Assembly (NCBI RefSeq): GCF_019355555.1
Contig: NZ_CP072141.1
Coordinates: forward strand, 1,668,001-1,732,000
From: Rhizobium sp. L51/94
GTDB taxonomy: Bacteria; Pseudomonadota; Alphaproteobacteria; Rhizobiales; Rhizobiaceae
DNA length: 64,000 nucleotides
Direction of reading: 5' to 3'
The number at the start of each line of letters is the position of its first letter. Positions within the stretch are counted from its first letter, which is position 1. Of the stretch, positions 26,293 through 35,175 are shown piece after piece. Below the pieces are notes generated by a model. The model did not search any database, was not told the DNA's origin, and saw nothing but the letters and a program-made list of their open reading frames with translations. The position numbers and the translations under genes were made by a program.

Positions 26293-26901
26293 TCAAAGCT
26301 GGCGAATGATGTCGCGGAGTTGTTCGTTGCGGGCGCCAAGCAGCAGGACGTTGCGGATTGCCGTTTGCGGATCGACGGTGCGAAACAATACGCCGTTGCC
26401 GCGCACGGCGCGGTTGATGCCAAGAGCCTTGTCATCGCTGCTCTGCATCTGCTCGACAGCGACCGCGAAGTACATGCGTGGATGCCGCTGGTCGATCTTG
26501 ACGAAGCTGGCCTCACTGTCGTCGATCTCGGCGTAGAAATTGGCGATGTAGAAGGCCCAGCTGACATTCTTGTATTCGGCAAACTGCGTTCGTGACGCCG
26601 TCACGTGGCAGTAGCCGAGGTGCGGCCTTTCGGCGAGTGTCCGGTGAAAGACCAGTTTTGGAAATTGGATCGACCTGTGGAAGCCGTTCAGCCGCTCGTG
26701 CGTCTTTTCGCCGGCGGCCTGCAGACGGAGTGCGGTGCGCTCGGCGACGGCATCGTAGCTGAGATAGCGCCGGTCTTTTTCCCGCCTGTCCTTTTCGCGC
26801 GTGATGCGGCCGGTCCGCAGGAACTCGCTGTGGATGGCAGCCGGGGCTGGCGGCTGGACTGCGGCTTCTGCCTTGGCATCGAAATATCTGAGCTTGGCCA
26901 T
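26293..26901 (-). CDS. Hypothetical protein of unknown family
   Basis: About 202 residues from the ATG at 26901. I do not recognise a family. It has a very charged N-terminal half with two consecutive REKDRR units (~40-50), followed by a more ordered half with FHRTLAERPHLGYCHVTASRTQF, NVSWAFYIANFYAEIDDSEASFVKIDQRHPRMYFAV and a C-terminal NVLLLGARNEQLRDIIRQL helix. No signal peptide or transmembrane segment. The Shine-Dalgarno is weak, and an in-frame longer version starts at 27027. Amino-acid composition and the coherent C-terminal half support a real gene rather than a shadow. Upstream of and codirectional with pip. Confidence 0.6.
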   Translation of the reverse strand: MAKLRYFDAKAEAAVQPPAPAAIHSEFLRTGRITREKDRREKDRRYLSYDAVAERTALRLQAAGEKTHERLNGFHRSIQFPKLVFHRTLAERPHLGYCHVTASRTQFAEYKNVSWAFYIANFYAEIDDSEASFVKIDQRHPRMYFAVAVEQMQSSDDKALGINRAVRGNGVLFRTVDPQTAIRNVLLLGARNEQLRDIIRQL

Positions 26902-27033
26902 GCTGCGCGCTCGCGGTTCAAAATCGTACCTGCAGGCTACGCTGTCATCGTTAAGAACGCATGAAATCGCCTTCGCTACGGTGCTCCGCCCGCTATCTCC
27001 GGCTAAAACGTATTTGCGGCGTGCCAAGCGCCT

Positions 27034-27043
27034 TTATGTCGCA
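27034..27043 (+). promoter_or_regulatory. TTATGTCGCA repeat, distal copy upstream of gbcA
   Basis: The first copy of a 10-bp direct repeat, followed by AACAGGCATTTGC. Glycine betaine catabolic genes in other proteobacteria are controlled by the AraC-type activator GbdR binding spaced half-sites. Assignment of this repeat to such a regulator is inference. Confidence 0.35.
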
Positions 27044-27195
27044 AACAGGCATTTGCTACCAGGCCGGTTTGAATGCGGAAGCGGTGCGTCTCCGTCCTCT
27101 ATCCTCCATCGGTCGTAAACGCTTGTTCTGCAATGCATGCAGTCCCCACCGATGCGTATCTCGGGCGGCTTTTCCGCTGTCGTCAATTTCCGTGC

Positions 27196-27205
27196 TTATG
27201 TCGCA
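27196..27205 (+). promoter_or_regulatory. TTATGTCGCA repeat, proximal copy upstream of gbcA
   Basis: The second copy, 162 bp downstream of the first. It is followed by TAGAAGCCACGTCGTAA, so a related TGTCGC...CGTCGT half-site pair is spaced about 17 bp, as AraC-type proteins often use. It lies about 310 bp from the gbcA start. Confidence 0.35.
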
Positions 27206-27515
27206 TAGAAGCCACGTCGTAATCGGGCGCGATGTTTATATGGAGAAAGGTCGCAGGAGACCGTCCGCAAGAAGCGTTTTTCTGGCGGCGCGGTCGAAAA
27301 CGGCAGGAGGTCGGGGTCGGTAAAACGCCTCTGGTCGCAAGTCCGGAAAGGCGGCATGATGTTTCGTCAGGCGAATCTCGTGCTGGCGCGGTGTTTGAGG
27401 CAATGCGTTTTGAAATGGGCCGCAGTCGGCGGTCGAAAGGTCACAGGGCAGGCCGATCTCGGCTCGCTCCTATCATTTTATCCCGCTGGTCGGCGATAGG
27501 CACGAGGACATCAGG

Positions 27516-28760
27516 ATGGATATTCGCAACACGATGCTGCGGCAGCTGAAGAACCGCCGCGAGGGATTCAGCCTCGAGCAGCCCTTCTATATCGATCAGG
27601 ATTATTTCAAGATCGATATGGAGATGATCTATTATCGCGACTGGCTGTTCATGGGTCATGATTGCGAGGTGCCGCGTGCCGGCAACTACATCACCGCCCA
27701 GGTCGGCGAATATCCTATCGTCATCGTCCGTGGCCGCGACAAGGTCATCCGCGCTTTCCACAACAGCTGCCGCCATCGCGGCTCGCGCGTCTGCTCATCG
27801 GATCGCGGCTCTGCAGCCAAGCTCGTCTGTCCCTACCATCAGTGGACCTACGATCTCGACGGTTCGCTGCAGTTCGCCCGCCAGATGGCCGACAGCTTCG
27901 ACAAAAGCCAGTACGGCCTGAAGCCTATCCATTGCGAAAGCGTGGCCGGCTATATCTTCATCTCGCTGGCGCAGACCGCACCTGACTTCCAGCCCGTTCG
28001 CGACAGCATCGCCCCCTACATGATGCCGCACCGCTTGAGCGAATCCAAGATCGCCTTCCAGAGCACCATCATCGAGAAGGGCAACTGGAAGCTGGTCTGG
28101 GAAAACAACCGCGAGTGCTATCACTGCGCCGCCAACCACCCCGAGCTCTGCCGTACCTATCCGGAAGCCCCGACTGCAACCGGCGTCCAGGGCGCCGGCG
28201 ACGATCCGGTTATCGCTGCCCACTGGGCGCATTGCGAGGCCGGCGGCCTGCCGAGCGAGTTCAAGATGGACCCGACCGGCCAGTTCCGCGTCGCCCGCAT
28301 GCCGCTGATCGAGGGTGCCGAGAGCTACACCATGTCCGGCCAGCGCGCCGTCAAGAAGCCGCTTTCGGACGACGTCACCATGAGCAACATTGGCACGATG
28401 CTGCTGTTCCACTATCCGTCCACCTGGAACCACATGCTGGTGGACCACGCGATCTCCTTCCGCGTGCTGCCGCTCAACGCCGAGGAAACCGCCGTCACAA
28501 CCAAGTGGCTGGTCCACAAGGATGCGGTCGAGGGCGTCGACTACAATCTCGAGGAACTGACCCACGTCTGGACCGAGACCAACGACCAGGACCGCCGCAT
28601 CGTCGAGGAAAATGCTTTCGGCATTCACTCCCCGGCCTATGAGCCCGGTCCTTACTCGGAGCTCCATGAAGGTGGCGTCGCACAGTTCGTCGAATGGTAC
28701 GCCGATTTCATGACGAGCCGGCTGCAGGGCGAGCAGGCCAAGCTTTCGGTCGTGGCCTGA
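27516..28760 (+). CDS. gbcA: Glycine betaine demethylase, Rieske oxygenase subunit
   Basis: A 414-residue aromatic-ring-hydroxylase-type alpha subunit. With its reductase it demethylates glycine betaine to dimethylglycine, releasing formaldehyde. The Rieske [2Fe-2S] ligands are in SCRHRGSRVC...CPYHQWTY (residues ~84-110). The mononuclear iron site is in the NNRECYHCAANHPELC segment (~198-213). The C-terminal catalytic domain has the family length. The ATG at 27516 follows GAGGACATCAGG. The next gene begins 2 nt after the stop codon. Name is by similarity to Pseudomonas GbcA; a stachydrine or carnitine oxygenase role is a less likely alternative. Confidence 0.85.
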   Translation: MDIRNTMLRQLKNRREGFSLEQPFYIDQDYFKIDMEMIYYRDWLFMGHDCEVPRAGNYITAQVGEYPIVIVRGRDKVIRAFHNSCRHRGSRVCSSDRGSAAKLVCPYHQWTYDLDGSLQFARQMADSFDKSQYGLKPIHCESVAGYIFISLAQTAPDFQPVRDSIAPYMMPHRLSESKIAFQSTIIEKGNWKLVWENNRECYHCAANHPELCRTYPEAPTATGVQGAGDDPVIAAHWAHCEAGGLPSEFKMDPTGQFRVARMPLIEGAESYTMSGQRAVKKPLSDDVTMSNIGTMLLFHYPSTWNHMLVDHAISFRVLPLNAEETAVTTKWLVHKDAVEGVDYNLEELTHVWTETNDQDRRIVEENAFGIHSPAYEPGPYSELHEGGVAQFVEWYADFMTSRLQGEQAKLSVVA

Positions 28761-28762
28761 GC

Positions 28763-29848
28763 ATGAGCGTAGCGGGAACAGCGCGTCACCTTCACCTCGA
28801 CCAGATGCAGCCCTGGAGCGACAGGCAGCACCTGCTCGAATGCCTGTCGGTGACGCCGGAGGCGCCCGATGTGATGACCTTCACGTTCCGCTCCGACAAG
28901 GACAACTGGTTCCGCTATCTGCCGGGCCAGTTCGTCACGCTGGAACTGCCGGTCGGGCCGGAGCCGCTAATGCGGACCTACACGCTGTCGTCCACCCCGA
29001 CGCGGCCGTTTTCGGTCGCCGTCACCGTCAAAGCGCAGAAGGACAGCATCGGCACGCGCTGGATGTTCGACAACCTGAAGCCTGGCATGCGTATCCGCGC
29101 CTTCGGGCCGCTCGGCGATTTCACCCATATCCGCCATCCCGGCGAAAAATACCTGTTCATCTCGGCCGGTTCCGGGATCACGCCGATGATGTCGATGACG
29201 CGCTACATGAGCGATGTCGCACCGCTTTCCGATATCTCGTTCATCAATTGCGCTCGTGGCCCCTCGGAAATCGTCTTCCGCTCGGAGCTTGAATATCTCG
29301 CCCGTTTCATGCCCAACCTCAATCTCGGCTTCATCGTCGAGGAGCGCGGCCAGATGGAGCTGTGGTCCGGCCTGCGCGGCCGCATCGACAAGGCGAAGAT
29401 CGCGCTGCTTGCCCATGATTTCCTCGACCGCACTGTGTTCTGCTGCGGCCCCGACATGTTCATGAACTTCGTCAGCTCCAGCATCGAGGCTGCCGGCTTC
29501 GACATGAGCCGCTACCACCAGGAAAGCTTCCGCCCGGCCTCTGCCGATCTCGAGCCTGAACCGGCCGTGGGCGCGGACGGCGAGGTCGCGACTTCGATCC
29601 GCTTCACCATGGCCGGCAAGGATGTGGCCTGCGCGCCCGGCCAGACCATCCTGCAGGCCGCCCGTGGCGCCGGCATCCGCATCGGTGCCGCCTGCGAATC
29701 CGGCCTCTGCGGCACGTGCAAGGTGATGAAGCTCTCCGGCGATGTCGAGATGAACCATAATGGCGGCATCCTCGACGACGAGATCGACGAGGGCTACATC
29801 CTCGCCTGCTGCTCTCGCCCGAAGACGGACGTCCAGATCGAAGCCTAA
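28763..29848 (+). CDS. gbcB: Glycine betaine demethylase reductase subunit
   Basis: A 362-residue electron-transfer partner of GbcA. The N-terminal FAD domain (~25-125) has RTYTLSSTP. An NAD-binding domain (~130-250) has FISAGSGITPMMSM and the terminal FCCGPDMF. A plant-type [2Fe-2S] ferredoxin domain at the C-terminus has the ligand set CESGLCGTCKV plus a distal Cys in LACCSRP. The ATG at 28763 lies 2 nt after the gbcA stop codon, so the pair is translationally coupled and one operon. Electrons flow from NAD(P)H through FAD and the ferredoxin centre to the Rieske subunit. Confidence 0.87.
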   Translation: MSVAGTARHLHLDQMQPWSDRQHLLECLSVTPEAPDVMTFTFRSDKDNWFRYLPGQFVTLELPVGPEPLMRTYTLSSTPTRPFSVAVTVKAQKDSIGTRWMFDNLKPGMRIRAFGPLGDFTHIRHPGEKYLFISAGSGITPMMSMTRYMSDVAPLSDISFINCARGPSEIVFRSELEYLARFMPNLNLGFIVEERGQMELWSGLRGRIDKAKIALLAHDFLDRTVFCCGPDMFMNFVSSSIEAAGFDMSRYHQESFRPASADLEPEPAVGADGEVATSIRFTMAGKDVACAPGQTILQAARGAGIRIGAACESGLCGTCKVMKLSGDVEMNHNGGILDDEIDEGYILACCSRPKTDVQIEA

Positions 29849-29860
29849 GCGCAAAGCTCG

Positions 29861-30793
29861 TCAGAAATCCTGATAGTTCAGCGCGGTGACCTGCATTTTC
29901 GCTGCCGGGCCCGGTGCCGATGCCAGCATCGACGGTGTATCGATGCGCGGCGGCACGAGCTCTCCCTGCGGCCATATCCTTGCCAGCTGCGTCTTGGTCA
30001 TCGATGCCATGTTCACATCGATATCCGGTAAAGTCCCGGCCACGCGGTACGGGCAGCGGCGCGTGGAGCAATTGTCGGCGGAGGAGAACTGCCACATCGC
30101 ATAGTCAGTCCAGTTGCCGAGCGGAAACGTGCCTTCGACGTCGGGCTTGTAGCGCGCGTACCAGAGCGGCAGGCGCGACAGGATCTGGTAGTCGCTGCGG
30201 TGGTCGGCGATGAATCTCGCGACCACATCGTTGGCATAGAGGATCGGGTAGCGCCCGGTGCGCTCCTTGATATGGATCGCGAAGATCTGGGCGTCGGCCG
30301 GCGACATGAACTGTTGCGGATCTAGCCCGTCGATGTCGAGCACCATAAGCTCGTCCGCCTTCGGGTCGGCGTAATCGAGGAAATGGTTTGCCTGGTCGAT
30401 GGGGTTGCCGGGACGGCCGAGGTGGTAGGCGCCCCACAACATGCCGTTCGATTTGGCGATGAGCCGCCGGGTGCGAAAGAGCTCGCGGCTGACGGCATAT
30501 TTGCGCCACATCGTCTTGCAGTGACCGACCGTATCGCCGGAATGGTCGCTCGTTTTGCAGGCGTAATCTTCCGGCAATCCATCGGAGGCCTTCGAGACAA
30601 AACCACTGATGCGCGTGTCCTGCAGCAGCGCATCCCAGTCGATGCTGTTCAGCTCGTAGGCGTCTATGATGAGCGCGTGTTCGGGATCGTTCCAGGGCTG
30701 GCGTTCGCCGGCCAGCGCCAGCCTGTTTTGCGCCGGCAGCGCCAGGATCAGAAGAGAACCGATAATCAGGTTGAGAACTGTTCGCTTTCCCAT
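29861..30793 (-). CDS. Glycoside hydrolase family 25-like protein (lysozyme fold)
   Basis: 310 residues with an N-terminal signal sequence or anchor (hydrophobic ~7-20, Ala-Leu-Ala site at ~26-28). The rest follows the GH25 (Chalaropsis-type muramidase) barrel: IIDAYELNSIDWDALL (first Asp at 44), GFVSKASDG, GAYHLGRPGNP, LMVLDIDGLD (~149-158), YPILYANDVV and YAMWQFSS near the end. In active GH25 enzymes the barrel carries a Asp-x-Glu pair; here it reads Asp153-Ile-Asp155, so activity may be altered. Predicted periplasmic or secreted. Convergent with gbcB, 12 bp apart. Confidence 0.82.
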   Translation of the reverse strand: MGKRTVLNLIIGSLLILALPAQNRLALAGERQPWNDPEHALIIDAYELNSIDWDALLQDTRISGFVSKASDGLPEDYACKTSDHSGDTVGHCKTMWRKYAVSRELFRTRRLIAKSNGMLWGAYHLGRPGNPIDQANHFLDYADPKADELMVLDIDGLDPQQFMSPADAQIFAIHIKERTGRYPILYANDVVARFIADHRSDYQILSRLPLWYARYKPDVEGTFPLGNWTDYAMWQFSSADNCSTRRCPYRVAGTLPDIDVNMASMTKTQLARIWPQGELVPPRIDTPSMLASAPGPAAKMQVTALNYQDF

Positions 30794-30938
30794 GGTCTGT
30801 CAAGGGTAGGCGCATATGGTTAATGCGCCGTTAAGGGTTGCATGCTGCCCCGGCTGCGGGTGTGTCGGTGGGCTGAATTTGGAACTTTCCGCCCACAAGT
30901 TCGTTTATCGACACCAGATTTACGGATTGGAGACGAAA

Positions 30939-31415
30939 ATGTTCAAGATACGTACCAGAGCCGTCACGCTCGCTCTTGCAGCAGCAGTTGCTGTAACGAG
31001 TTTTACCCCGTCCTTCGCGCTGCCGATGCCATCCGTATCGGCGGCCCAGCCAGCAGTTTCCGGCGCGGCGTCTTCTGATGTCCAGCAGGTGCAATACTGG
31101 CGCCATCGGGGCGGCGGCTACTACAGAGGCGGCTATGGACGCGGTTACTACGGCGGCTATCGCGGATACCATGGATACCGCCACGGCTACCGTTACCACG
31201 ATGGCTACTGGTTCCCTCTGGCAGCCTTCGGCGCCGGTGCGCTGATCGGCGGCGCTATCGCCAGCGAGCCTCGCACCTACGCGCGCCCCGCGGCTGGCAT
31301 CAATCCACGCCATTACGAGTGGTGCGCCAACCGCTATCGCTCGTATCGTGGCTACGACAACACCTTCCAGCCGAACCACGGCCCACGCCAGCAGTGCCTG
31401 TCGCCGTTTTATTGA
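30939..31415 (+). CDS. BA14K family (lectin-like) secreted protein
   Basis: 158 residues with a signal peptide (ends near PSFALP, residue ~29) and a low-complexity Gly/Tyr/Arg/His-rich middle (residues ~56-90). A hydrophobic AAFGAGALIGGAIAS segment follows, then the conserved C-terminal BA14K motif with WCANRYRSYRGYDNTFQPNHGPRQQC. The Brucella prototype is an immunoreactive, carbohydrate-binding 14-kDa protein; function in free-living rhizobia is not established. The ATG at 30939 follows GGAG by 7 nt. A good terminator follows. Confidence 0.87.
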   Translation: MFKIRTRAVTLALAAAVAVTSFTPSFALPMPSVSAAQPAVSGAASSDVQQVQYWRHRGGGYYRGGYGRGYYGGYRGYHGYRHGYRYHDGYWFPLAAFGAGALIGGAIASEPRTYARPAAGINPRHYEWCANRYRSYRGYDNTFQPNHGPRQQCLSPFY

Positions 31416-31439
31416 TAGCCATGTGATCAGACTGCAAAG

Positions 31440-31465
31440 TGCCCGGTTAACAGCCGGGCATTTTT
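31440..31465 (+). terminator. Rho-independent terminator of the BA14K gene
   Basis: The stem TGCCCGG / CCGGGCA with a 7-nt loop is followed by TTTTT, 24 bp after the BA14K stop codon. It also lies just beyond the stop of the convergent transporter gene and may serve both. Confidence 0.88.
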
Positions 31466-31471
31466 CATGCG

Positions 31472-32470
31472 CTACAGAATGCGAACCCGCCTCAGCAGCC
31501 ACCAGGCGAGCAGGATGGACGCTCCGATGATCGCGACCGCATAGGCAGTCCCGTGCTCGCTGCTGGCAAAGGGCAGGGCGGTTGTGTTCATGCCGAAAAA
31601 GCCGGTTACCAGCGTTGGCGGCAAGAGGAAGGCCGTCATCAGCGACAGGATGTAGAGATGCCGGTTCGTCTCCGAGGAGAGCTTCGAATCGATTTCCTCG
31701 TGCAGCAGTCGCGCCCGCTCCTGTAGCGCGTATACATCGTGGTCCACAGTCTCCAGCCGCGTCGTCAGCCGCCCCGCCACGTCGTCGAAACCATCGGGCA
31801 TCTCGTCGTCGTCGGAAGCCGCTGCCCGGCGCATGAGAGACAGGATGGTGCGCAGGTGCCGATGGACGCGGACGATGGTGCGCCGTACCGGAGCCAGCCG
31901 CCGCCGCTCGTCGCGAAAAGTGGCATCGTAGACCACGTCTTCGATCTGGTTCATTTCCTCCGTGGTCTCGATGACCAGCGCGATCAGCGTCCGCTGGAAC
32001 TCGACGACCAGCGCCTCGAAGATATCCAGCGGCCGATGAAAGCGCGCCGGGTTCTTTTCGATGGTGGCGCGCACCCGCTCGACGCTGCGCAAGGGCTGCA
32101 GGCGCGTGGTGATGATGAAGCGCTCGGAGATGGCAAAGTGCAGCCAGCCGATGTCGCGCGTATCCTGGTCGAAATCGAGCTGGAAATCCACCAGCGTGCC
32201 GAAGATCACCTTCTCGTCGACGGTGATGGTCGCGTGCGTATCATGCGTCGTCAGGGCTTGACGCATATCGTCGGTAAGGCCAGGGAAGTCTTCCAGAAAC
32301 GCAGCGACACGGGCATCGACGAGATTGAGATGCAGCCAGACGAAGCCCTCCAGCGACATGAGGGCAGAGCGTTCGATGGTGTCGGGGAGGCGCTCGGATT
32401 GACCTCTATCGGGCGAAAGGTGGTGTGCCCAGACAAAGCCCGGGATGGTCGGATTGAATATTGTCGTCAT
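31472..32470 (-). CDS. CorA/ZntB-family divalent cation transporter
   Basis: A 332-residue inner-membrane channel of the CorA superfamily (Mg2+/Co2+ or Zn2+). A long cytoplasmic N-terminal funnel domain with helical stalk (~1-270) precedes two C-terminal transmembrane helices. The pore signature is GFFGMNT at the end of the first helix (~residue 293), within ILSLMTAFLLPPTLVTGFFGMN. The start WAHHLSPDRG and the length match ZntB-like members more than Mg-type CorA, but ion specificity cannot be read from the sequence. Divergent from the acyl-CoA dehydrogenase gene with a 136-bp spacer. Confidence 0.88.
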   Translation of the reverse strand: MTTIFNPTIPGFVWAHHLSPDRGQSERLPDTIERSALMSLEGFVWLHLNLVDARVAAFLEDFPGLTDDMRQALTTHDTHATITVDEKVIFGTLVDFQLDFDQDTRDIGWLHFAISERFIITTRLQPLRSVERVRATIEKNPARFHRPLDIFEALVVEFQRTLIALVIETTEEMNQIEDVVYDATFRDERRRLAPVRRTIVRVHRHLRTILSLMRRAAASDDDEMPDGFDDVAGRLTTRLETVDHDVYALQERARLLHEEIDSKLSSETNRHLYILSLMTAFLLPPTLVTGFFGMNTTALPFASSEHGTAYAVAIIGASILLAWWLLRRVRIL

Positions 32471-32606
32471 GCTGCATCGCCGTTTAAGGTAAACATGTGC
32501 ATAGGCCCTGCTTGTGACAGCTTCTTAGCAGCTGCGCGACCCACCTGCAGGAAAAAACGCCGGCCGGAGGTGGTCGGCAGCATCGGCATGATCGGGAGGA
32601 GACCGA

Positions 32607-34382
32607 ATGTACAAGGCGCCTGTCGCGGAAATCGCGTTCACGCTTCGCCACGTGGCCGGGCTGGACCAGGCCATCGAAATTGGCTCGGTCGGTGATCTCA
32701 GTGCCGATCTCGCCGACGCCATCCTTGAGGAGGCAGCCCGCTTCACCGACAACGAAATCGTACCGTTGGCGGCCATCGGCGACACCGAGGGCGCGCGACT
32801 GGTCGACGGCGTAGTCGTTCTCCCCAAAGGCTGGCCGAAACTCTATCGCGACTGGGCGGCCGGCGGCTGGAACGGCCTGACGGCATCGCCGGAATTCGGC
32901 GGTCAGGGTCTGCCGCAAATGCTGAATGTCGCCACGCTGGAAATGTGGAACGGCGCATCGATGGCCTTCGGCCTGGCGCCGACGCTGACGATGGGCGCCA
33001 TCGAGGCCCTGTCGGCCCATGGCAGTCCGGCGTTGAAGGATCGTTATCTCGCCCGCATGATCTCCGGCGAATGGACCGGCACCATGAACCTGACGGAGCC
33101 GCACGCCGGCTCCGACGTCGGGGCGCTGACCAGCCGTGCAGAACGCCACGAGGACGGCAGCTACCGCATTTTCGGCCAGAAGATCTACATCACCTGGGGC
33201 GATCACGACGCCGCCGACAACATCATCCATCTGGTACTCGCCCGGTTGCCCGATGCTCCCCCGGGCACGCGGGGCATATCACTGTTCCTGGTGCCGAAGT
33301 TCCTCGTCGGGGCGGACGGGTCGCTCGGTGCCCGCAACGATCTCTTCTGCCACTCGCTAGAGCACAAGCTCGGCATCCATGGCTCGCCGACCTGCACCAT
33401 GATCTACGGCGATGGCAGGTTAGGCGAGACGCCCGGCGCCATCGGCTGGCTGGTCGGCGAGGAAAACCGGGGTCTCGCCTGCATGTTCACGATGATGAAC
33501 AATGCGCGGCTCGCCGTCGCCATGCAGGGGGTCGGTGTCTGCGAAGCCGCCACGCAAAAGGCCGTCGCCTATGCCCGCGAGCGCCGGCAGGGGCGGGCGG
33601 CGGGACATCATGGTGGATCGATGAGCCCGATCGTCGATCATCCCGATGTCGCCCGCATGCTGCTGACGATGAAGGCGCTGACACAGGGTGCCCGCGCCAT
33701 CACTTACGCCTGCGCCCACGCGATCGATCTTTCCCATGCAGGCATGGACACAAACCATTGGCGATCCCGTGCCGCGCTGCTCACCCCCATCGCCAAGGCC
33801 TTTGCCACCGATTGCGGCGTCGACGTCGCCTCGCTCGGCATCCAGGTGCATGGCGGCATGGGGTATATCGAGGAGACCGGTGCCGCGAGGCTTTGGCGCG
33901 ACGCCCGTATCGCGCCGATCTATGAGGGCACCAACGGCATTCAGGCGATCGACCTCGTCACCCGCAAGCTGCCGCTGGACGGCGGCCAGGCTGTGCGCGG
34001 CTTGATCGGCGAACTGCAGGCGATTTGCGAGCGTGTCGCGGCCTCTGGATTGCCGCTCTTCGGGGCGACGGCGGACAGGTTGCGAATGGCGATTGCGGAT
34101 ATCGAGGCCGCAACCGAATGGCTGTTGTCAGCGCAGGCCGGCAACCGCATCGAGGAGGCGCTTGCCGGCGCGACACCCTATCTGCGGTTGTTCGGGCTGG
34201 TACTATCAGGCTGCTATCTCGCCAAGGGAGGGATGGCCGTGGCCGACGACGGGGAGGGTGAGGCGCGCATCGCACTTTGCCGCTTTGCTGCAAAAAACCT
34301 GCTCCCTGAGACCGCAGCGTTGAAAGACCAGGTGATGCGCGGTGCTGACAGCCTCATTGCCGCGCGCGCCCTGCTGACATGA
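32607..34382 (+). CDS. Acyl-CoA dehydrogenase, long C-terminal domain type
   Basis: A 591-residue flavoenzyme that introduces a trans-2 double bond into an acyl-CoA thioester. The signatures MNLTEPHAGSDVGAL and YITWGDHDAADNIIHLV bind FAD and substrate. The catalytic base is the Glu in APIYEGTNGIQAIDLV (~residue 440). A ~130-residue C-terminal extension follows, as in DmdC-like 3-methylmercaptopropionyl-CoA dehydrogenases. The substrate is not determined. The ATG at 32607 has a strong GGGAGGAG ribosome site. The enoyl-CoA hydratase gene follows after 22 bp, making a two-step beta-oxidation-like unit. Confidence 0.92.
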   Translation: MYKAPVAEIAFTLRHVAGLDQAIEIGSVGDLSADLADAILEEAARFTDNEIVPLAAIGDTEGARLVDGVVVLPKGWPKLYRDWAAGGWNGLTASPEFGGQGLPQMLNVATLEMWNGASMAFGLAPTLTMGAIEALSAHGSPALKDRYLARMISGEWTGTMNLTEPHAGSDVGALTSRAERHEDGSYRIFGQKIYITWGDHDAADNIIHLVLARLPDAPPGTRGISLFLVPKFLVGADGSLGARNDLFCHSLEHKLGIHGSPTCTMIYGDGRLGETPGAIGWLVGEENRGLACMFTMMNNARLAVAMQGVGVCEAATQKAVAYARERRQGRAAGHHGGSMSPIVDHPDVARMLLTMKALTQGARAITYACAHAIDLSHAGMDTNHWRSRAALLTPIAKAFATDCGVDVASLGIQVHGGMGYIEETGAARLWRDARIAPIYEGTNGIQAIDLVTRKLPLDGGQAVRGLIGELQAICERVAASGLPLFGATADRLRMAIADIEAATEWLLSAQAGNRIEEALAGATPYLRLFGLVLSGCYLAKGGMAVADDGEGEARIALCRFAAKNLLPETAALKDQVMRGADSLIAARALLT

Positions 34383-34404
34383 CCTGTTAAATGAGGAGCC
34401 ATTC

Positions 34405-35157
34405 ATGACGGACCATATCCTGATCGAAACCCCGGAAGCCATGCCGGATGTCCGGGTGCTCCGCTTCAACCGGCCGGAAAAGAAGAATGCCATCACCCGC
34501 GCCATGTATGCTGCCATGACCGAGGCCCTGCAGGTGGCGAGCGCGGAGGCAAGCGTTCACGTCGTCGTCTTCCTTGGGCAACCCGGATGTTTTTCCGCCG
34601 GCAACGACATGTCCGACTTTCTGGCCTTTGCCATGGGGGGAGCGATGGGCACGGAGGTGCTCGATTTCCTCAACGCGCTCGCCGGCTTCGACAAGCCGCT
34701 GGTCTCCGGCGTCGATGGCATGGCCATCGGCATCGGCACGACAATCCATATGCACTGCGACCTGACGCTGGCGTCCGGACGCAGCATGTTTCGTACGCCC
34801 TTCGTCGATCTGGCGCTGGTGCCGGAGGCAGCCTCCAGCCTCATCGCGCCACGGCTGATGGGATACCAGCACGCCTTCGCGCTGCTGGCCGCCGGAGAAC
34901 CGCTAACGGCGGAAGAGGCACGGCGCGACGGGTTGATCTGGAAGGTCACAACAGAGGAAGCTCTCGAGGAGGAGACACTGGCGGTCGCGGCAAAACTGGC
35001 CGCCAAGCCGCCCGGCGCCCTGAAAATCGCCCGCGACCTGCTGCGCGGCCATCAACAGGATATCACGGCGCGGATCGCCGAGGAGGCGGGCTATTTTGAA
35101 GCGCAACTGCGCACCGCAGAAGCCCGAGCCGCGTTCGAAGGCTTCTTCAAACGCTGA
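34405..35157 (+). CDS. Enoyl-CoA hydratase/isomerase family protein
   Basis: A 250-residue crotonase-fold protein. The oxyanion-hole segments FSAGNDMSDF (~residues 65-74) and DGMAIGIGTTIHMHCDLTLAS (~107-127) are present. The position following the second segment carries FVDLALVPEAASS, with Glu near 138, as in hydratases/isomerases. It probably hydrates the product of the upstream acyl-CoA dehydrogenase; the physiological acyl chain is unknown. The start at 34405 has GAGGAG 7 nt upstream. It ends 18 bp before the convergent methyltransferase gene. Confidence 0.9.
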   Translation: MTDHILIETPEAMPDVRVLRFNRPEKKNAITRAMYAAMTEALQVASAEASVHVVVFLGQPGCFSAGNDMSDFLAFAMGGAMGTEVLDFLNALAGFDKPLVSGVDGMAIGIGTTIHMHCDLTLASGRSMFRTPFVDLALVPEAASSLIAPRLMGYQHAFALLAAGEPLTAEEARRDGLIWKVTTEEALEEETLAVAAKLAAKPPGALKIARDLLRGHQQDITARIAEEAGYFEAQLRTAEARAAFEGFFKR

Positions 35158-35175
35158 GCCAGGACGAAATCTCGC

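Larger units (their letters stand above)
26902..27515. other. Long intergenic region upstream of gbcA
   Basis: 614 bp between divergent genes. No convincing ORF; the frames here are Arg/Ser-rich shadows. It contains a 10-bp direct repeat TTATGTCGCA at 27034 and 27196, and a small inverted repeat CCTATC/GATAGG at 27469-27500 just before the gbcA ribosome site. It most likely holds an extended regulatory region for gbcAB. Confidence 0.6.

Noticed and set aside
27232..27549. 105-residue plus-strand frame before gbcA
   Set aside because: Overlaps the gbcA start in another frame, and its composition (Arg/Ser/Gly-rich, no motif) looks random.
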